64,000 bases of DNA from Falsiruegeria mediterranea M17 (lineage in GTDB: Bacteria; Pseudomonadota; Alphaproteobacteria; Rhodobacterales; Rhodobacteraceae). Location: the NCBI RefSeq assembly GCF_900302455.1, contig NZ_ONZG01000012.1, forward strand, positions 62,001 through 126,000, given 5' to 3'. Below the pieces are notes generated by a model. It saw only the letters and a list, made by a program, of their open reading frames with translations, was not told where the DNA came from and made no database searches. Below are positions 33,721-43,316 of this stretch, in pieces. Every line of letters begins with the position of its first letter. Position 1 is the stretch's first letter. A program made the position numbers and the translations under genes.

Positions 33721-34863
33721 TTGACCGTTTCTTCACCTTCCGGTGCAGCGCCCTGGCTTGACCAGAATGAACAACAGCCTCTGGTTCAAATCAAAGGCGT
33801 CACCAAGAAGTACGGCGAGGTTACAGCCGTGGATAATGTCGATCTGGACATCTATCAGGGCGAACTGTTTTGCCTATTGGGGGGATCGGGCTGCGGCAAA
33901 TCCACCTTGTTGCGAATGCTTGCTGGGTTCGAGGATTTGAACTCAGGTTCGATCACTATCGACGGTGTCGATATGGCGAATGTTCCCGCCTATGAGCGAC
34001 CGACAAACATGATGTTTCAAAGCTATGCGTTGTTCCCACATATGACCGTGGAAAAGAACGTGGCCTTTGGTCTGGAACAAGACGAGGTTCCCAAGTTCGA
34101 CATTGCAGACCGGGTACATGACATTCTCAAGCTTGTGGAGCTGGAAGACTTCAAAAAACGAAAGCCCAAGCAATTGTCGGGGGGGCAGCGGCAGCGAGTC
34201 GCCTTGGCGCGGGCCCTGGTCAAACGCCCAAAGCTGTTGCTGCTGGACGAGCCTTTGGCCGCCTTGGACAAGAAGCTGCGCAAACAAACGCAGTTCGAGC
34301 TGGCCAATATTCAAGAGAAAGTGGGCGTCACCTTCATCGTTGTGACCCATGATCAGGAAGAGGCGATGACCCTGTCGTCACGCATGGCGGTCATGGATGC
34401 AGGGCGGTTTCAGCAGATCGGAACTCCGACCGAGATTTATGAATTTCCCGAGTCCCGCTTTGTTGCGGATTTCATTGGGTCCGCCAATATATTCGAGGGG
34501 CGCGTGACCGAAGACGGCGCCGATCACGTGCGGGTGCAAACCGAGTTTTGCGAGGTCTACATAGATCACGGCCATTCGGTGAAGGTCGGAAGTAAGATCT
34601 GGGTCGCATTGCGGCCCGAGAAGATCCGCATCACCAAATCCGAAGAGGCGGTCACAGGTCCCAATCAGGTCTCGGCCGTAATTGATGATATCGGGTATCT
34701 CGGAGAAACGTCGATTTACAAGGTCGCGCTACCCAACGGGGACATCTTCGATGTGACACGGCCTAATCAGACGCGTCCCACGCATGCCATGCAGCAGATC
34801 ACCTGGGAGGACAAGGTGAGCATCAGCTGGGATTCGTCCAGCGCCATGTTGCTGAACAAATGA
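33721..34863 (+). CDS. polyamine-type ABC transporter, ATP-binding protein
   Basis: A 380-residue PotA/PotG-type ATPase. Walker A is GGSGCGKSTLL at about 59-69, the Q-loop FQSYALFPHM, the signature LSGGQRQRVALARAL, Walker B LLLLDEPLAALD and the switch His in VVTHDQEEAM. The C-terminal TOBE-type region (ALRPEKIRI, IDDIGYLGETSIYKV) is normal for the family. The start is TTG 33721 with GCGAGG upstream; no better ATG lies in frame nearby. The stop overlaps the next gene (ATGA). It energises uptake of the ligand bound by the upstream protein. Confidence 0.9.
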   Translation: MTVSSPSGAAPWLDQNEQQPLVQIKGVTKKYGEVTAVDNVDLDIYQGELFCLLGGSGCGKSTLLRMLAGFEDLNSGSITIDGVDMANVPAYERPTNMMFQSYALFPHMTVEKNVAFGLEQDEVPKFDIADRVHDILKLVELEDFKKRKPKQLSGGQRQRVALARALVKRPKLLLLDEPLAALDKKLRKQTQFELANIQEKVGVTFIVVTHDQEEAMTLSSRMAVMDAGRFQQIGTPTEIYEFPESRFVADFIGSANIFEGRVTEDGADHVRVQTEFCEVYIDHGHSVKVGSKIWVALRPEKIRITKSEEAVTGPNQVSAVIDDIGYLGETSIYKVALPNGDIFDVTRPNQTRPTHAMQQITWEDKVSISWDSSSAMLLNK

Positions 34864-35813
34864 CGGATGTTTCCAACAAACCCCCGTCGGTCAGTCAGGG
34901 ATCATTTGGGTCCCAGATGATGCGACGCATCCAGAGCCACTGGCGCCAGATCATCACTGTAATCCCGTTCTTCTGGTTGCTGTTCTTCTTTCTGGCTCCG
35001 TTCTTTATCGTGGCCAAGATCAGTTTGGCGGAACTTGCCATTGCCAGCCCTCCGTTCACAAAACTGGTCGAATGGACCGACAGCGGGATCGTCACGATCC
35101 GGCTGGTTTTTGATAACTTCGTCTACATCTGGGAGGACAGCCTTTACTTTGACACCTACGTCAACTCGCTCAAGATCTCGGTGACGTCGACCATTCTGTG
35201 CCTCTTGTTTGGCTACCCGATTGCTTATGCGATTGTACGCTCGGGGCCGGTGGCGAAACCGCTTTTGCTGTTTGCGATCATCTTGCCGTTCTGGACCTCA
35301 TTCCTGCTGCGTGTCTATTCGTGGATGGGTCTGCTGGCCGACCAGGGGACGATCAACAACCTGTTGATCGCGCTTGGAATAATAGATGAACCGATCCGGA
35401 TGCTATATACCGAATTCGCGGTCTACATCGGGATTGTCTATACCTATATGCCGTTCATGATCCTGCCGCTTTACGCGACCATGGAAAAGCTGGACAACAG
35501 CTTGAACGAAGCCGCGGCAGACCTTGGGTCGCGTCCCACAAACACGTTCTTCAGGATTACGCTGCCCTTGACGATGCCAGGGATCATTGCTGGCTCTCTG
35601 CTGGTCTTCATTCCGGCGACGGGGGAGTACGTCATTCCCGATTTGTTGGGCGGTGGAAACGTGCAGATGATCGGGCGCGTGCTGTTCAACGAGTTCTCGA
35701 GAAACAGCGATTGGCCTGTGGCTGCGGCCGTCGCCATCGTCCTGCTGTTCATTCTGGTCTTGCCCATCATGGTGTTTCAGTACTTCCAGGGCAAAGCGTC
35801 GGAGGAGCGTTAG
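34860..35813 (+). CDS. polyamine-type ABC transporter permease (PotB/PotH-like)
   Basis: A 317-residue inner-membrane permease. After a hydrophilic N-terminus there are about six membrane helices, starting IITVIPFFWLLFFFLAPFFI. The EAA loop NEAAADLGSRPTNTFFRITLPLTMPGI contacts the ATPase. ATG 34860 overlaps the ATPase stop. It pairs with the permease that starts directly after its own stop. Confidence 0.9.
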   Translation: MTDVSNKPPSVSQGSFGSQMMRRIQSHWRQIITVIPFFWLLFFFLAPFFIVAKISLAELAIASPPFTKLVEWTDSGIVTIRLVFDNFVYIWEDSLYFDTYVNSLKISVTSTILCLLFGYPIAYAIVRSGPVAKPLLLFAIILPFWTSFLLRVYSWMGLLADQGTINNLLIALGIIDEPIRMLYTEFAVYIGIVYTYMPFMILPLYATMEKLDNSLNEAAADLGSRPTNTFFRITLPLTMPGIIAGSLLVFIPATGEYVIPDLLGGGNVQMIGRVLFNEFSRNSDWPVAAAVAIVLLFILVLPIMVFQYFQGKASEER

Positions 35814-36656
35814 ATGTACGGTAATCGCTCACGCTTTTTGACGATCATGCTGACCCTGGGATTGGCGTTCTTCTATATCCCTATGATCCTGCTGGTGATC
35901 TATTCGTTCAACCACTCCAAGCTTGTGCCGGTGTGGGGTGGTTGGTCTCTGCGGTGGTATTCCGAGCTGTTTCAGTCGCCTGAGGTTTGGCAGGCCGTGT
36001 CCCTGAGCCTTCAGATTGCTGTGGTTAACGCGACCTTTGCAACGGCCCTTGGGACACTGGCTGGATTGGCGATGGTTCGGTTTGGCAGGTTCAGGGGGCG
36101 GACATTGTTTGGCGGGATGTTGGTTGCGCCCTTGGTGATGCCTGAGGTGATCACTGGGCTTTCACTGCTCGTCTTCTTCATCTCACTCAATCAACTGATC
36201 GGCTGGCCTGCGGAACGCGGGTTTGCCACGATCACCATCGCGCACATCACCTTTTCCATGGCTTATGTGGCTGTCACCATACAGGCGCGTTTGACCGGTA
36301 TGGGGCAAACCTTGGAAGAGGCGGCCGCCGATCTGGGGGCGAAGCCATTCAAGGTTCTGACCGCGATCACCATCCCGCAATTGACGCCCGCGTTGATCTC
36401 GGGCTGGCTTCTTGCTTTCACATTGTCGTTGGATGACCTGGTGATTGCCAGTTTCGTGACCGGCCCCGGCGCAAACACCTTGCCAATTCTGATCTTTTCA
36501 CGCATTCGACTAGGCCTCAGGCCGGACATCAATGCGCTTGCGACCATCATGATCCTGGTGATCGCCATCTGTGTCGCAATCGCTGCTATCGTGATGTTCC
36601 GGCAGCAAAGAGCAGATATGTTGGATCGGCAGATGGCCGAGCGAGAGGAGGGGTAA
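35814..36656 (+). CDS. polyamine-type ABC transporter permease (PotC/PotI-like)
   Basis: A 280-residue permease with about six membrane helices (the first is FLTIMLTLGLAFFYIPMILLVIYSF, split by a Pro). The EAA loop is LEEAAADLGAKPFKVLTAITIPQL. The ATG abuts the previous stop with no gap, which implies coupling. The TetR gene follows two bases after its stop, so transporter and regulator share one transcript. Confidence 0.9.
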   Translation: MYGNRSRFLTIMLTLGLAFFYIPMILLVIYSFNHSKLVPVWGGWSLRWYSELFQSPEVWQAVSLSLQIAVVNATFATALGTLAGLAMVRFGRFRGRTLFGGMLVAPLVMPEVITGLSLLVFFISLNQLIGWPAERGFATITIAHITFSMAYVAVTIQARLTGMGQTLEEAAADLGAKPFKVLTAITIPQLTPALISGWLLAFTLSLDDLVIASFVTGPGANTLPILIFSRIRLGLRPDINALATIMILVIAICVAIAAIVMFRQQRADMLDRQMAEREEG

Positions 36657-36657
36657 A

Positions 36658-37290
36658 GTGGAGGCCAAAGAGCTTCAGAAGAAACGTCGAACCGAGCCCC
36701 CCGAAGTCCGCCGGTTGCAACTGATCATGGCTGCGATTGATTCAATCGCGAAACGCGGGTTTTCGGACACGACGCTTAAACATGTGACAGAGGCTGCCAA
36801 CCTTTCGCACGGTGTGGTCAACTATCACTTTGCCAGCAAAGAGGCGCTTTATGATGCGGCCTTGGGGTTTCTCGCACAGGAGCACTATGAAAACTGGTTA
36901 AAGTACTACGACGAGGCTGAGCCAACACCAGCGCATCGTCTGGTGGCGATCGTCAACGCGGACTTTGACAAAAGCATCTGCACGCACAAGCGGCTGGCCG
37001 TGTGGTTCGCATTCTGGGGACAGGCCAAGTATCGCCCGAACTACCTGAAGATTCACAACAAGTACGACAACGAACGGTATGATCGTATCCTGCAATTGTG
37101 CGGCGAGCTGATTGCCGAGGGCGGTTATGACGACCTTGATGCAGACAAGACGGCCCGCGCAGTCGAGGCGATGTCGGACGGTGCCTGGCTGAGTTTGGTG
37201 CTGTACCCCAAAGTGGCAGATCGGCGGGAATTCAGAGATGTCTGCCAGCTATCACTGTCGCGGTTCTTTCCCAAGCACTTCCCGCTGTAA
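36658..37290 (+). CDS. TetR-family regulator (BetI-like)
   Basis: A 210-residue TetR protein. Its N-terminal helix-turn-helix has RRLQLIMAAIDSIAKRGFSDTTLKHVTEAANLSHGVVNYHFASKEAL. The C-terminal ligand domain resembles BetI, with CTHKRLAVWFAFWGQAKYRPNYLKIH. GTG 36658 lies two bases after the permease stop, so it is the last gene of the transporter operon. It is clearly paralogous to the TetR at 50529. Both are candidates for binding the YTGAAY...TTCAR 16-mers upstream of the transporter, the dimethylglycine-dehydrogenase-like gene and the second regulator. Confidence 0.87.
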   Translation: MEAKELQKKRRTEPPEVRRLQLIMAAIDSIAKRGFSDTTLKHVTEAANLSHGVVNYHFASKEALYDAALGFLAQEHYENWLKYYDEAEPTPAHRLVAIVNADFDKSICTHKRLAVWFAFWGQAKYRPNYLKIHNKYDNERYDRILQLCGELIAEGGYDDLDADKTARAVEAMSDGAWLSLVLYPKVADRREFRDVCQLSLSRFFPKHFPL

Positions 37291-37303
37291 GAGCTGCACC
37301 AGA

Positions 37304-39763
37304 TCAGCATTTGATCTTTTTCATTTCGGGATCATAGAGCGGCTTGAGAGAGGCAATGGCCTCGAACTTCTCATCCGCAATCTCGATCTGCCAATGTCCA
37401 GATGCGACGACGTCCGCCGTCAGTGGCGCATTGGTTTCCGCAAACCCGATGCCGACAGCGCCGCCCAATGAATGCCCGTATCCGCCGACCTGAACATAGC
37501 CGACTTCCTGACCGTTGAGATAAATCATCTCGTTGCCGTACAGCAGTGGCTCGGGGTCTTTCAGCAGGAATTGCAGCATCCGGGTGTGCGGTACACCCTT
37601 GGCCTTGATCTGTGCCAAGGACTCCCGACCAATGAAACCGCCCGGCTTGTCCAGCTTGACGGCAAACCCTAGCCCGGCTTCGATAGGGTTGTCGGTGTTG
37701 TCCACGTCGATCCCAAAATCACGATAAGCCTTTTCAAGGCGCAGCGAGTTCAGAGTTTGCATCCCGGCATTGCGGACGCCCAGGTCGCGGCCAGCCTCCA
37801 TGATCAGATCATAGGTTTGAACCGCTTGGGTGGCCGGGACATGAAGCTCCCACCCCAATTCACCAATGAAAGTCACGCGATAGGCCATAACAACGGCATA
37901 GCCGACATCGACCTCGCGTGCGATCATGAATGGGAACCCATCATCCGATAGATCCGCGCCCGAGATCCTGCTCAGCAGCTCTCGGGATTTTGGGCCATGC
38001 ACATTGATCTGGCAGCGCCCTGCAGTGACATCCGTGATGACCACGTTTTCGCCGACTTGGATGTGGCGTCGCATACGCATTTCCGTGTGGCCGGCAGAGT
38101 TCTCTCCAACGACCACCCAAAACTTGTGATCTGACAATCGGGTCACGGTCAAATCGGCCTCGAACCCGCCGTGTTCATTGACCCACGGCGTATAGACTAC
38201 GCGACCGGGATCGACGTCGACCTCGTTACAGGACAGACGAGAGAGGAGGGCGCAGGCGTCCGGCCCTTCGACGCTGAAACAGGCCATGGAGGTCATGTCC
38301 ATAACGACCACATCCTCGCGGGCGGCGCGATGCTCTTCTGCGTGCCAATCAAACCAGTTCTGGCGATACCAGCTATATGTTTCGATCTTGGCCTGTTCGG
38401 GCGTTGGTGCAAACCAATCCGGCTGTTCCCAGGCGTTGCCTTCGGTGAAGTAGGCGCCCGCGTCCTTGAGCCGGTCAAATAGAACGGACCGCTTTACGTT
38501 GCGGGCGGTATTGAAGCCTTCGTTGTGGAAATGCTGGCCAAAGAGTTTCCCCAACAGCTCGGGCGTTCGGTCGCGCCTGAAGGCAGGTGTCGCCATTTCG
38601 CGTGAGAAGCGGTTCACGTTGATTTCAGTGACATCGATCGGGGGTACGCCGTCGACCATCCAATGCGCCAGCACCATACCTGTGCCCGCGCCATTCAGGA
38701 TGCCCAGTGAATTCATGCCGCAGGCCACCCACAAGTTGCGTAGTTCCGATGTAGGACCGACCAGAGGGGCCAGATCAGGCGTAAAGCTTTCGGGGCCGCA
38801 GAACAGTTTCTTTACTCCGTATTTCAGGGTGTCGGGCACCCGAGAATATGCCTTTTCAAGATCAGGACCGACGCGTTCCCAATCCGGTTCGATCTCGCCA
38901 AATTGCCATTCGTCCGGAACGCCATCCAGTTTCCAGGCTGCGGCGCCGGGTTCGAACAGGCCCAGCATCAACCCGCCAACTTCCTCGCGGTAATAGGTAT
39001 AGGTTGAGGGGTCTTCCAGCACGGGCAGATCGCGGGGCAGGCCCGGAATGCTCTCGGTTATGAGGTAGTAGTGTTCAGCCGCTTGAAGGGGCAGGTTCAC
39101 GCCGTGTTTCGCACCCAACTGGCGCGACCACATTCCACCACAGATCACGACATTTTCGGCGGTGATGGTCTGCCCGCTTGCAGTGCGCACTCCCGTCGCG
39201 GTTCCATTCTTTTCCAGGATTTCGTCGACACGTACTCCTTCGAAAATCCGCGCGCCCCGGTTTCGGGCGCCTTTGGCTAGCGACATGGTGACGTCCACTG
39301 GGTTGGCGCGCCCGTCTTCGGGGATCAGAAAGGCACCGACAACATCTGACAAGTCACCGATGGGGAACATCTGCTGCGCTTCGGTGACTGAGATTTCGTG
39401 ATTGTTGATTCCGAACCTGCGCATAAAGGCTGCGACACGGCGCATTTCGTGAAGGCGTTCTTGATTGGTTGCGATCTGCAAATAGCCGACATCGCGAAAT
39501 CCGGTTGGAATACCAGTTTCTTGCTCAAGGTTGGCGTAAAGGTCCCGGCCATGCGTGTAGATTGCGCATTCCGCCTCTGATTTCAGAAGGCCCGCCACAA
39601 TAAGCCCGGCTGCGTGCCATGTCGTTCCAGAGGTCAATTGCCCCTGTTCCAGAACGACCACATCCGTATGGCCAAGCTTCGTCAGGTGGTAGGTCGTGTT
39701 TGTCCCAATTGAGCCACCTCCGATGATGACGGTTTGCGCATGTGTTGGAAGCATGTCGGCCAT
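37304..39763 (-). CDS. FAD/folate-type dimethylglycine or sarcosine dehydrogenase-like protein
   Basis: An 819-residue two-part protein. The N-terminal half is a DAO-type FAD domain (VIIGGGSIGTNTTYHL near 12-27) with TSGTTWHAAGL, where His50 matches the covalent FAD-His of dimethylglycine dehydrogenase. The C-terminal half is GcvT-like (VVVMDMTSMACFSVEGPDA, SYRVTFIGELGWELHV-like, GFIGRESL), which binds tetrahydrofolate in the family to accept formaldehyde-level carbon. ATG 39763 follows GGAG; a TTG 45 bases upstream is also in frame. The substrate is an N-methyl or related amine by family. A 16-mer operator lies 65 bp before the start. It is convergent with the transporter's TetR gene. Confidence 0.85.
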   Translation of the reverse strand: MADMLPTHAQTVIIGGGSIGTNTTYHLTKLGHTDVVVLEQGQLTSGTTWHAAGLIVAGLLKSEAECAIYTHGRDLYANLEQETGIPTGFRDVGYLQIATNQERLHEMRRVAAFMRRFGINNHEISVTEAQQMFPIGDLSDVVGAFLIPEDGRANPVDVTMSLAKGARNRGARIFEGVRVDEILEKNGTATGVRTASGQTITAENVVICGGMWSRQLGAKHGVNLPLQAAEHYYLITESIPGLPRDLPVLEDPSTYTYYREEVGGLMLGLFEPGAAAWKLDGVPDEWQFGEIEPDWERVGPDLEKAYSRVPDTLKYGVKKLFCGPESFTPDLAPLVGPTSELRNLWVACGMNSLGILNGAGTGMVLAHWMVDGVPPIDVTEINVNRFSREMATPAFRRDRTPELLGKLFGQHFHNEGFNTARNVKRSVLFDRLKDAGAYFTEGNAWEQPDWFAPTPEQAKIETYSWYRQNWFDWHAEEHRAAREDVVVMDMTSMACFSVEGPDACALLSRLSCNEVDVDPGRVVYTPWVNEHGGFEADLTVTRLSDHKFWVVVGENSAGHTEMRMRRHIQVGENVVITDVTAGRCQINVHGPKSRELLSRISGADLSDDGFPFMIAREVDVGYAVVMAYRVTFIGELGWELHVPATQAVQTYDLIMEAGRDLGVRNAGMQTLNSLRLEKAYRDFGIDVDNTDNPIEAGLGFAVKLDKPGGFIGRESLAQIKAKGVPHTRMLQFLLKDPEPLLYGNEMIYLNGQEVGYVQVGGYGHSLGGAVGIGFAETNAPLTADVVASGHWQIEIADEKFEAIASLKPLYDPEMKKIKC

Positions 39764-39827
39764 TTTGATCGGGCTCCGCTGTAACGGTTGTTTCTCGATA
39801 CCAATCAAGCATGTGAAAGTCTACTGA

Positions 39828-39843
39828 TTGAATGGCCATTCAG
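39828..39843. promoter_or_regulatory. TetR-type operator upstream of the dimethylglycine-dehydrogenase-like gene
   Basis: TTGAATGGCCATTCAG contains the perfect 14-bp palindrome TGAATGGCCATTCA. It lies between divergent genes (flavoprotein on minus, methyltransferase on plus), so it could serve both. It is the most symmetric member of the 16-mer set. Confidence 0.65.
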
Positions 39844-39950
39844 AATGAGGTACTCAGTAAGTGTACAATGGATGCTTTGTTGCCTGCTGGGGTTCTATCT
39901 TTGGTGTGGTGAGTGAAGTTTGCAAAGCGTTGGCTCGATAGGGGAGAAGC

Positions 39951-40730
39951 ATGTCGGACGAAATCCTTTATGACCGTCAGGTCATCGACTTTTTGGAAGA
40001 GCTTTGGGGTGAGGGGTTCTTGTCCCCCGGTGGTGTGGAAGAAGTGGCTCGAGTGGTCGAAGGGGTGGACCTGAAAGGCAAGCATATCCTTGATATCGGG
40101 TGCGGCTCGGGCGCCATCGCTGTGCTTTTGGCAGGTGAGATGGAGGCCGGAAAGGTCACAGGTATAGACGTCGAGGCACCAGTTTGCGAAGCGGCGCGGC
40201 AAAGGGTCAGGGACGCTGGCCTGGAGGGAAGGGTTGAGATCATCGAAGTCTCTCCTGGGCCAATGCCATTTGATGCTGAAATGTTTGATGTCGTGTTCTC
40301 AAAGGATTCCATTATCCATATCCCGGATAAGGCAACCCTGGCCGCAGAGGTGCTTCGGGTGCTGAAACCAGGTGGGGTGTTTGCTGCGTCTGACTGGTTG
40401 ACCAATCACGATGGCGATATGTCGCCTGAGATGGCCCACTATGTGAAGATGGAGGACCTGGAGTTCCAGATGGCCTCACCCGCAAAGTACCGCGTCGCGA
40501 TGGAAGAGGCCGGGTTTGAGGCTGTCGAGCTGGTCAACCGCAACCCTTGGTACGCCCAGGTGTCGGCAGCAGAGCTTGCCGAGTTGACCGGCCCGAACCG
40601 TGCCAAATGGGAAGCGCGGCACGGTGCGGACTTCATCAAACATCAGATCGAAATCTGGGATGCGATGCAGCCGGTGCTGAAGTCGGGGGAACACTGCCCT
40701 CACCATATCCGCGGACGAAAGCCCGAGTGA
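39951..40730 (+). CDS. SAM-dependent N-methyltransferase (phosphoethanolamine/glycine type)
   Basis: A 259-residue class I methyltransferase. SAM motif I is ILDIGCGSGAIAVLLAG at about 46-62, with the acidic GIDVEAP strand end, FDVVFSKDSIIHIPDKATL and LRVLKPGGVFAASDW. The EELWGEGFLSPGG start and KDSIIHI segment resemble phosphoethanolamine N-methyltransferases. Amine N-methylation fits the demethylating neighbours, but the acceptor is not known. It is divergent from the dimethylglycine-dehydrogenase-like gene and ends 14 bp from the convergent aminotransferase. Confidence 0.75.
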   Translation: MSDEILYDRQVIDFLEELWGEGFLSPGGVEEVARVVEGVDLKGKHILDIGCGSGAIAVLLAGEMEAGKVTGIDVEAPVCEAARQRVRDAGLEGRVEIIEVSPGPMPFDAEMFDVVFSKDSIIHIPDKATLAAEVLRVLKPGGVFAASDWLTNHDGDMSPEMAHYVKMEDLEFQMASPAKYRVAMEEAGFEAVELVNRNPWYAQVSAAELAELTGPNRAKWEARHGADFIKHQIEIWDAMQPVLKSGEHCPHHIRGRKPE

Positions 40731-40744
40731 TCAAGCTGCGAGGG

Positions 40745-42127
40745 CTACGACTTCTCGTAGCCTTCGCTGACCCGCGTCATTCCGGCCTCCATGATGTCGA
40801 ACATGTCGTCGATCTGATCAGGCGTGATGATCAACGGTGGCGAAAAAACGGCCATGTTCCCGAAGGGGCGGAGCAATAGCCCCAGTTCTTCGCAGGCATC
40901 ATCCAGCTTTTGTCCAAACTTCACATCGGCCTCATAGCTTTGGTCGTTCAGGTCTGGGCGGCACTCGATACAGCCCAGCAAGCCATCGCCGCGTACGTCT
41001 CCGACGATCGGAAACCGATCCTTGATCTGCTGCAGTCTGGCCCGGAAATGCGGCGTGACGCGCTGCACATGTCCAAGAATGTCTTCGCTTTCCATGATCT
41101 CGATGTTCTTGATCGCCGCCGCGCAACTGACGGGGTGCCCTGTGTAGGTGTAGCCGTTGTAGAAAACGTCATCGCCCGGCGCGTCAGAAATACGTTTGAT
41201 CACGGCATCCGATATGATGCACGCCCCTAGCGGCAGGTAGCCCGAGGTCAGACCCTTTGCACATGTGATGATGTCGGGAACGATGCCAAAGACGTCTTCT
41301 GACGCAAACCAGTGCCCCAACCGCCCAAAGCCGGTGACCACCTCGTCCGAGATGTACAGGATGTCATGTGCGCGGCAGATCTCGAGCGTGCGTTTGTGGT
41401 AGCCGGGCGGGGGAACGATGACGCCACCCGAGCACAAGATCGGCTCGGCGATAAAAGCCGCGATCTTGTCGGCGCCAACCTCGGCAATCAGGTTTTCCAG
41501 ATCAGCGATTTTGGCGTTGCACCAGTCCTCCAGGCTCATGTCGTTCGGCCGGTGATAGGGGTTCACGTCCGGCAGAAAGCGTACAAGATCCTGTGCCTTG
41601 TCAAAGCTGGTTTCAAACCGTTCTTTGCCTGTGACCGTGGCGGCCAGAAAGGTCGAACCGTGGTACCCTTTTTCGCGCCCAATGATGATTTTCTTGTTCG
41701 GGCGCCCAAGCCGCTTGTTCATAAACAAGGCGGTGCGCAGCGCTGTATCAACGGCTGTCGATCCCCCAGTGGTGAAATGCACCGTATTCAGGTCGCCGGG
41801 TGTGCGTTCGGCAATCATGCGGGCCAAAACGGCCGCAGGTTCAGTGGTGAATGACCATGGGGACGCATAAGGCATCTGCATGACCTGAGCGGAAATCGCG
41901 TCGGCCATATCCTGACGGCCATAACCGATTTGGGTGCACCACATTCCACCGGGTCCATCGATGTACCGCTTTCCGGACGCATCCCACAAATAGATGCCGT
42001 CTGCGGTGTTCACACGCATGTATTCCGTGGCCCCGAAACCAGCGGTGTCCGCCCAGGGGTGCAGGTTGTGATCGCGATCCCAATCAACAAGATCGCCATC
42101 GGTTGGTGTATTTCCTAGTGTATTCAC
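40745..42127 (-). CDS. class III PLP aminotransferase (omega-amine type)
   Basis: A 460-residue class III aminotransferase. Family motifs are YIDGPGGMWCTQIGYGR, FTTGGSTAVDTALR, REKGYHGST and AFIAEPILCSGGV. DEVVTGFGRLG is the PLP-pyridine region with its Asp, and CAKGLTSGYLPLG carries the Schiff-base Lys. GTG 42127 has GGAGG seven bases upstream and avoids a 44-bp overlap created by the longer frame to 42184. Relatives include putrescine- and beta-alanine-pyruvate aminotransferases, which fits polyamine transport nearby. It lies 13 bp after the GcvT-like gene. Confidence 0.85.
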   Translation of the reverse strand: MNTLGNTPTDGDLVDWDRDHNLHPWADTAGFGATEYMRVNTADGIYLWDASGKRYIDGPGGMWCTQIGYGRQDMADAISAQVMQMPYASPWSFTTEPAAVLARMIAERTPGDLNTVHFTTGGSTAVDTALRTALFMNKRLGRPNKKIIIGREKGYHGSTFLAATVTGKERFETSFDKAQDLVRFLPDVNPYHRPNDMSLEDWCNAKIADLENLIAEVGADKIAAFIAEPILCSGGVIVPPPGYHKRTLEICRAHDILYISDEVVTGFGRLGHWFASEDVFGIVPDIITCAKGLTSGYLPLGACIISDAVIKRISDAPGDDVFYNGYTYTGHPVSCAAAIKNIEIMESEDILGHVQRVTPHFRARLQQIKDRFPIVGDVRGDGLLGCIECRPDLNDQSYEADVKFGQKLDDACEELGLLLRPFGNMAVFSPPLIITPDQIDDMFDIMEAGMTRVSEGYEKS

Positions 42128-42140
42128 GTCTGCTCCTCCG

Positions 42141-43316
42141 TCAGGTGCGGGCCGGGGGGGTTGCGCGGGCGCGCGGTGGTGCAAAGAAGGCGCCCTGAAC
42201 GGGTGTAAGACGTGCCATTCTGGTGTCCCACTTGCCTTCTTCCAATGTGTAGATCTCTGCCATCAGCCTGGACGCGCGCTGCGCATCGGGCATGCGAACA
42301 TGTGCAAGGGCTACGTTCTTTTTGGCCGTCGGCGACCAGATGCCCGAGGTGATGTGGCCAACCTCGCGTTTGCGCCCATTGTAGATCAGCGCGCCTTGAG
42401 CGGGTTTGAACCCTTCGACATCACAGCGCAGCAGAAGGCTCCTTTGGGCGTGTTGCTTGCTCAACAACGCTCGTCGGCCATTGAAGTGACCCTTTTCAAA
42501 GTCGACCAACCACCCGAGGCCAAGCTCGAACGGCGTTTGGCCGCGATGCAGGCGTTCGGTGGCATGAACCGGTTGAAAGTCGACACCGGCAGTCAGAAAC
42601 CCAGCCTCGATCCGGGCGATGTTCAAGGCGTCGTAGCCGATGGCGCGCAACCCTTGGTGTGTGCCCGCTTGCCAGATTCGGTCCCACAGTGCCTCGGCCT
42701 TATCCCAAGCACACCAGAGCTCATAGCCCAGATCGCCCGTGAACCCGGTACGAGAGATCATGAGGTCAGGCTCAATTTTGACCAGGTCGAACGGCTTTAG
42801 GTGCGCAACGTCCAGCCCGGCGGCCTCTAGCACAGCAAATGAGGTCGGGCCTTGCAGGGACAGCCCGGCGACATCGTGCGTCTCGTCTTTGACGACGACG
42901 TCAAAACCCCACGCCGCATCCAGAAGCCAGGTCAGCATGGGTTCTTGGCAGCACAGCCGCCAATCGTCGTCGCCCAGATGAAACAAGGTGCCGTCGTCGA
43001 TGACCATCCCTTCTTCATCACACCAGACCGCATATCCAACGCGGCCTGTTTTGATCTTGCGGATGTCACGGGTGACCAGCCGATTGAGCATTTGCGCGGC
43101 GTCAGGGCCAGCGATCCGATACTTGTGCATCGGTGAGATGTCGAACAGCGACGACTGGTTGCGCAGGGCGAAATACTCGAACTCCATGCTGTCCAAAACG
43201 CTCGGGGCTGCGTATCCGGCCCAGTCGTACCAACTGTGTGCGCGGTTCTGTTCTGCAAGACTGGCGTGGAACGGGCTCGGGATCAGACCCAGTTTGGGAT
43301 CAACAAAGATGCTCAT
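42141..43316 (-). CDS. GcvT-like aminomethyltransferase / folate-dependent demethylase
   Basis: A 391-residue stand-alone GcvT-family protein. It has the N-terminal LFDISPMHKYRIAGPDAAQMLNRLVTRDI segment, WCDEEGMVIDDGTLF, a GFTGDLGYELWC folate-site region and ARIEAGFL. A C-terminal GcvT_C domain has LTPVQG at its end. Such proteins transfer one-carbon units to tetrahydrofolate, and several act as demethylases outside the glycine cleavage system. No gcvH or gcvP is near, so a catabolic role with the adjacent flavoproteins is likely. The start overlaps the stop of the upstream oxidoreductase by 4 bp. Confidence 0.83.
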   Translation of the reverse strand: MSIFVDPKLGLIPSPFHASLAEQNRAHSWYDWAGYAAPSVLDSMEFEYFALRNQSSLFDISPMHKYRIAGPDAAQMLNRLVTRDIRKIKTGRVGYAVWCDEEGMVIDDGTLFHLGDDDWRLCCQEPMLTWLLDAAWGFDVVVKDETHDVAGLSLQGPTSFAVLEAAGLDVAHLKPFDLVKIEPDLMISRTGFTGDLGYELWCAWDKAEALWDRIWQAGTHQGLRAIGYDALNIARIEAGFLTAGVDFQPVHATERLHRGQTPFELGLGWLVDFEKGHFNGRRALLSKQHAQRSLLLRCDVEGFKPAQGALIYNGRKREVGHITSGIWSPTAKKNVALAHVRMPDAQRASRLMAEIYTLEEGKWDTRMARLTPVQGAFFAPPRARATPPART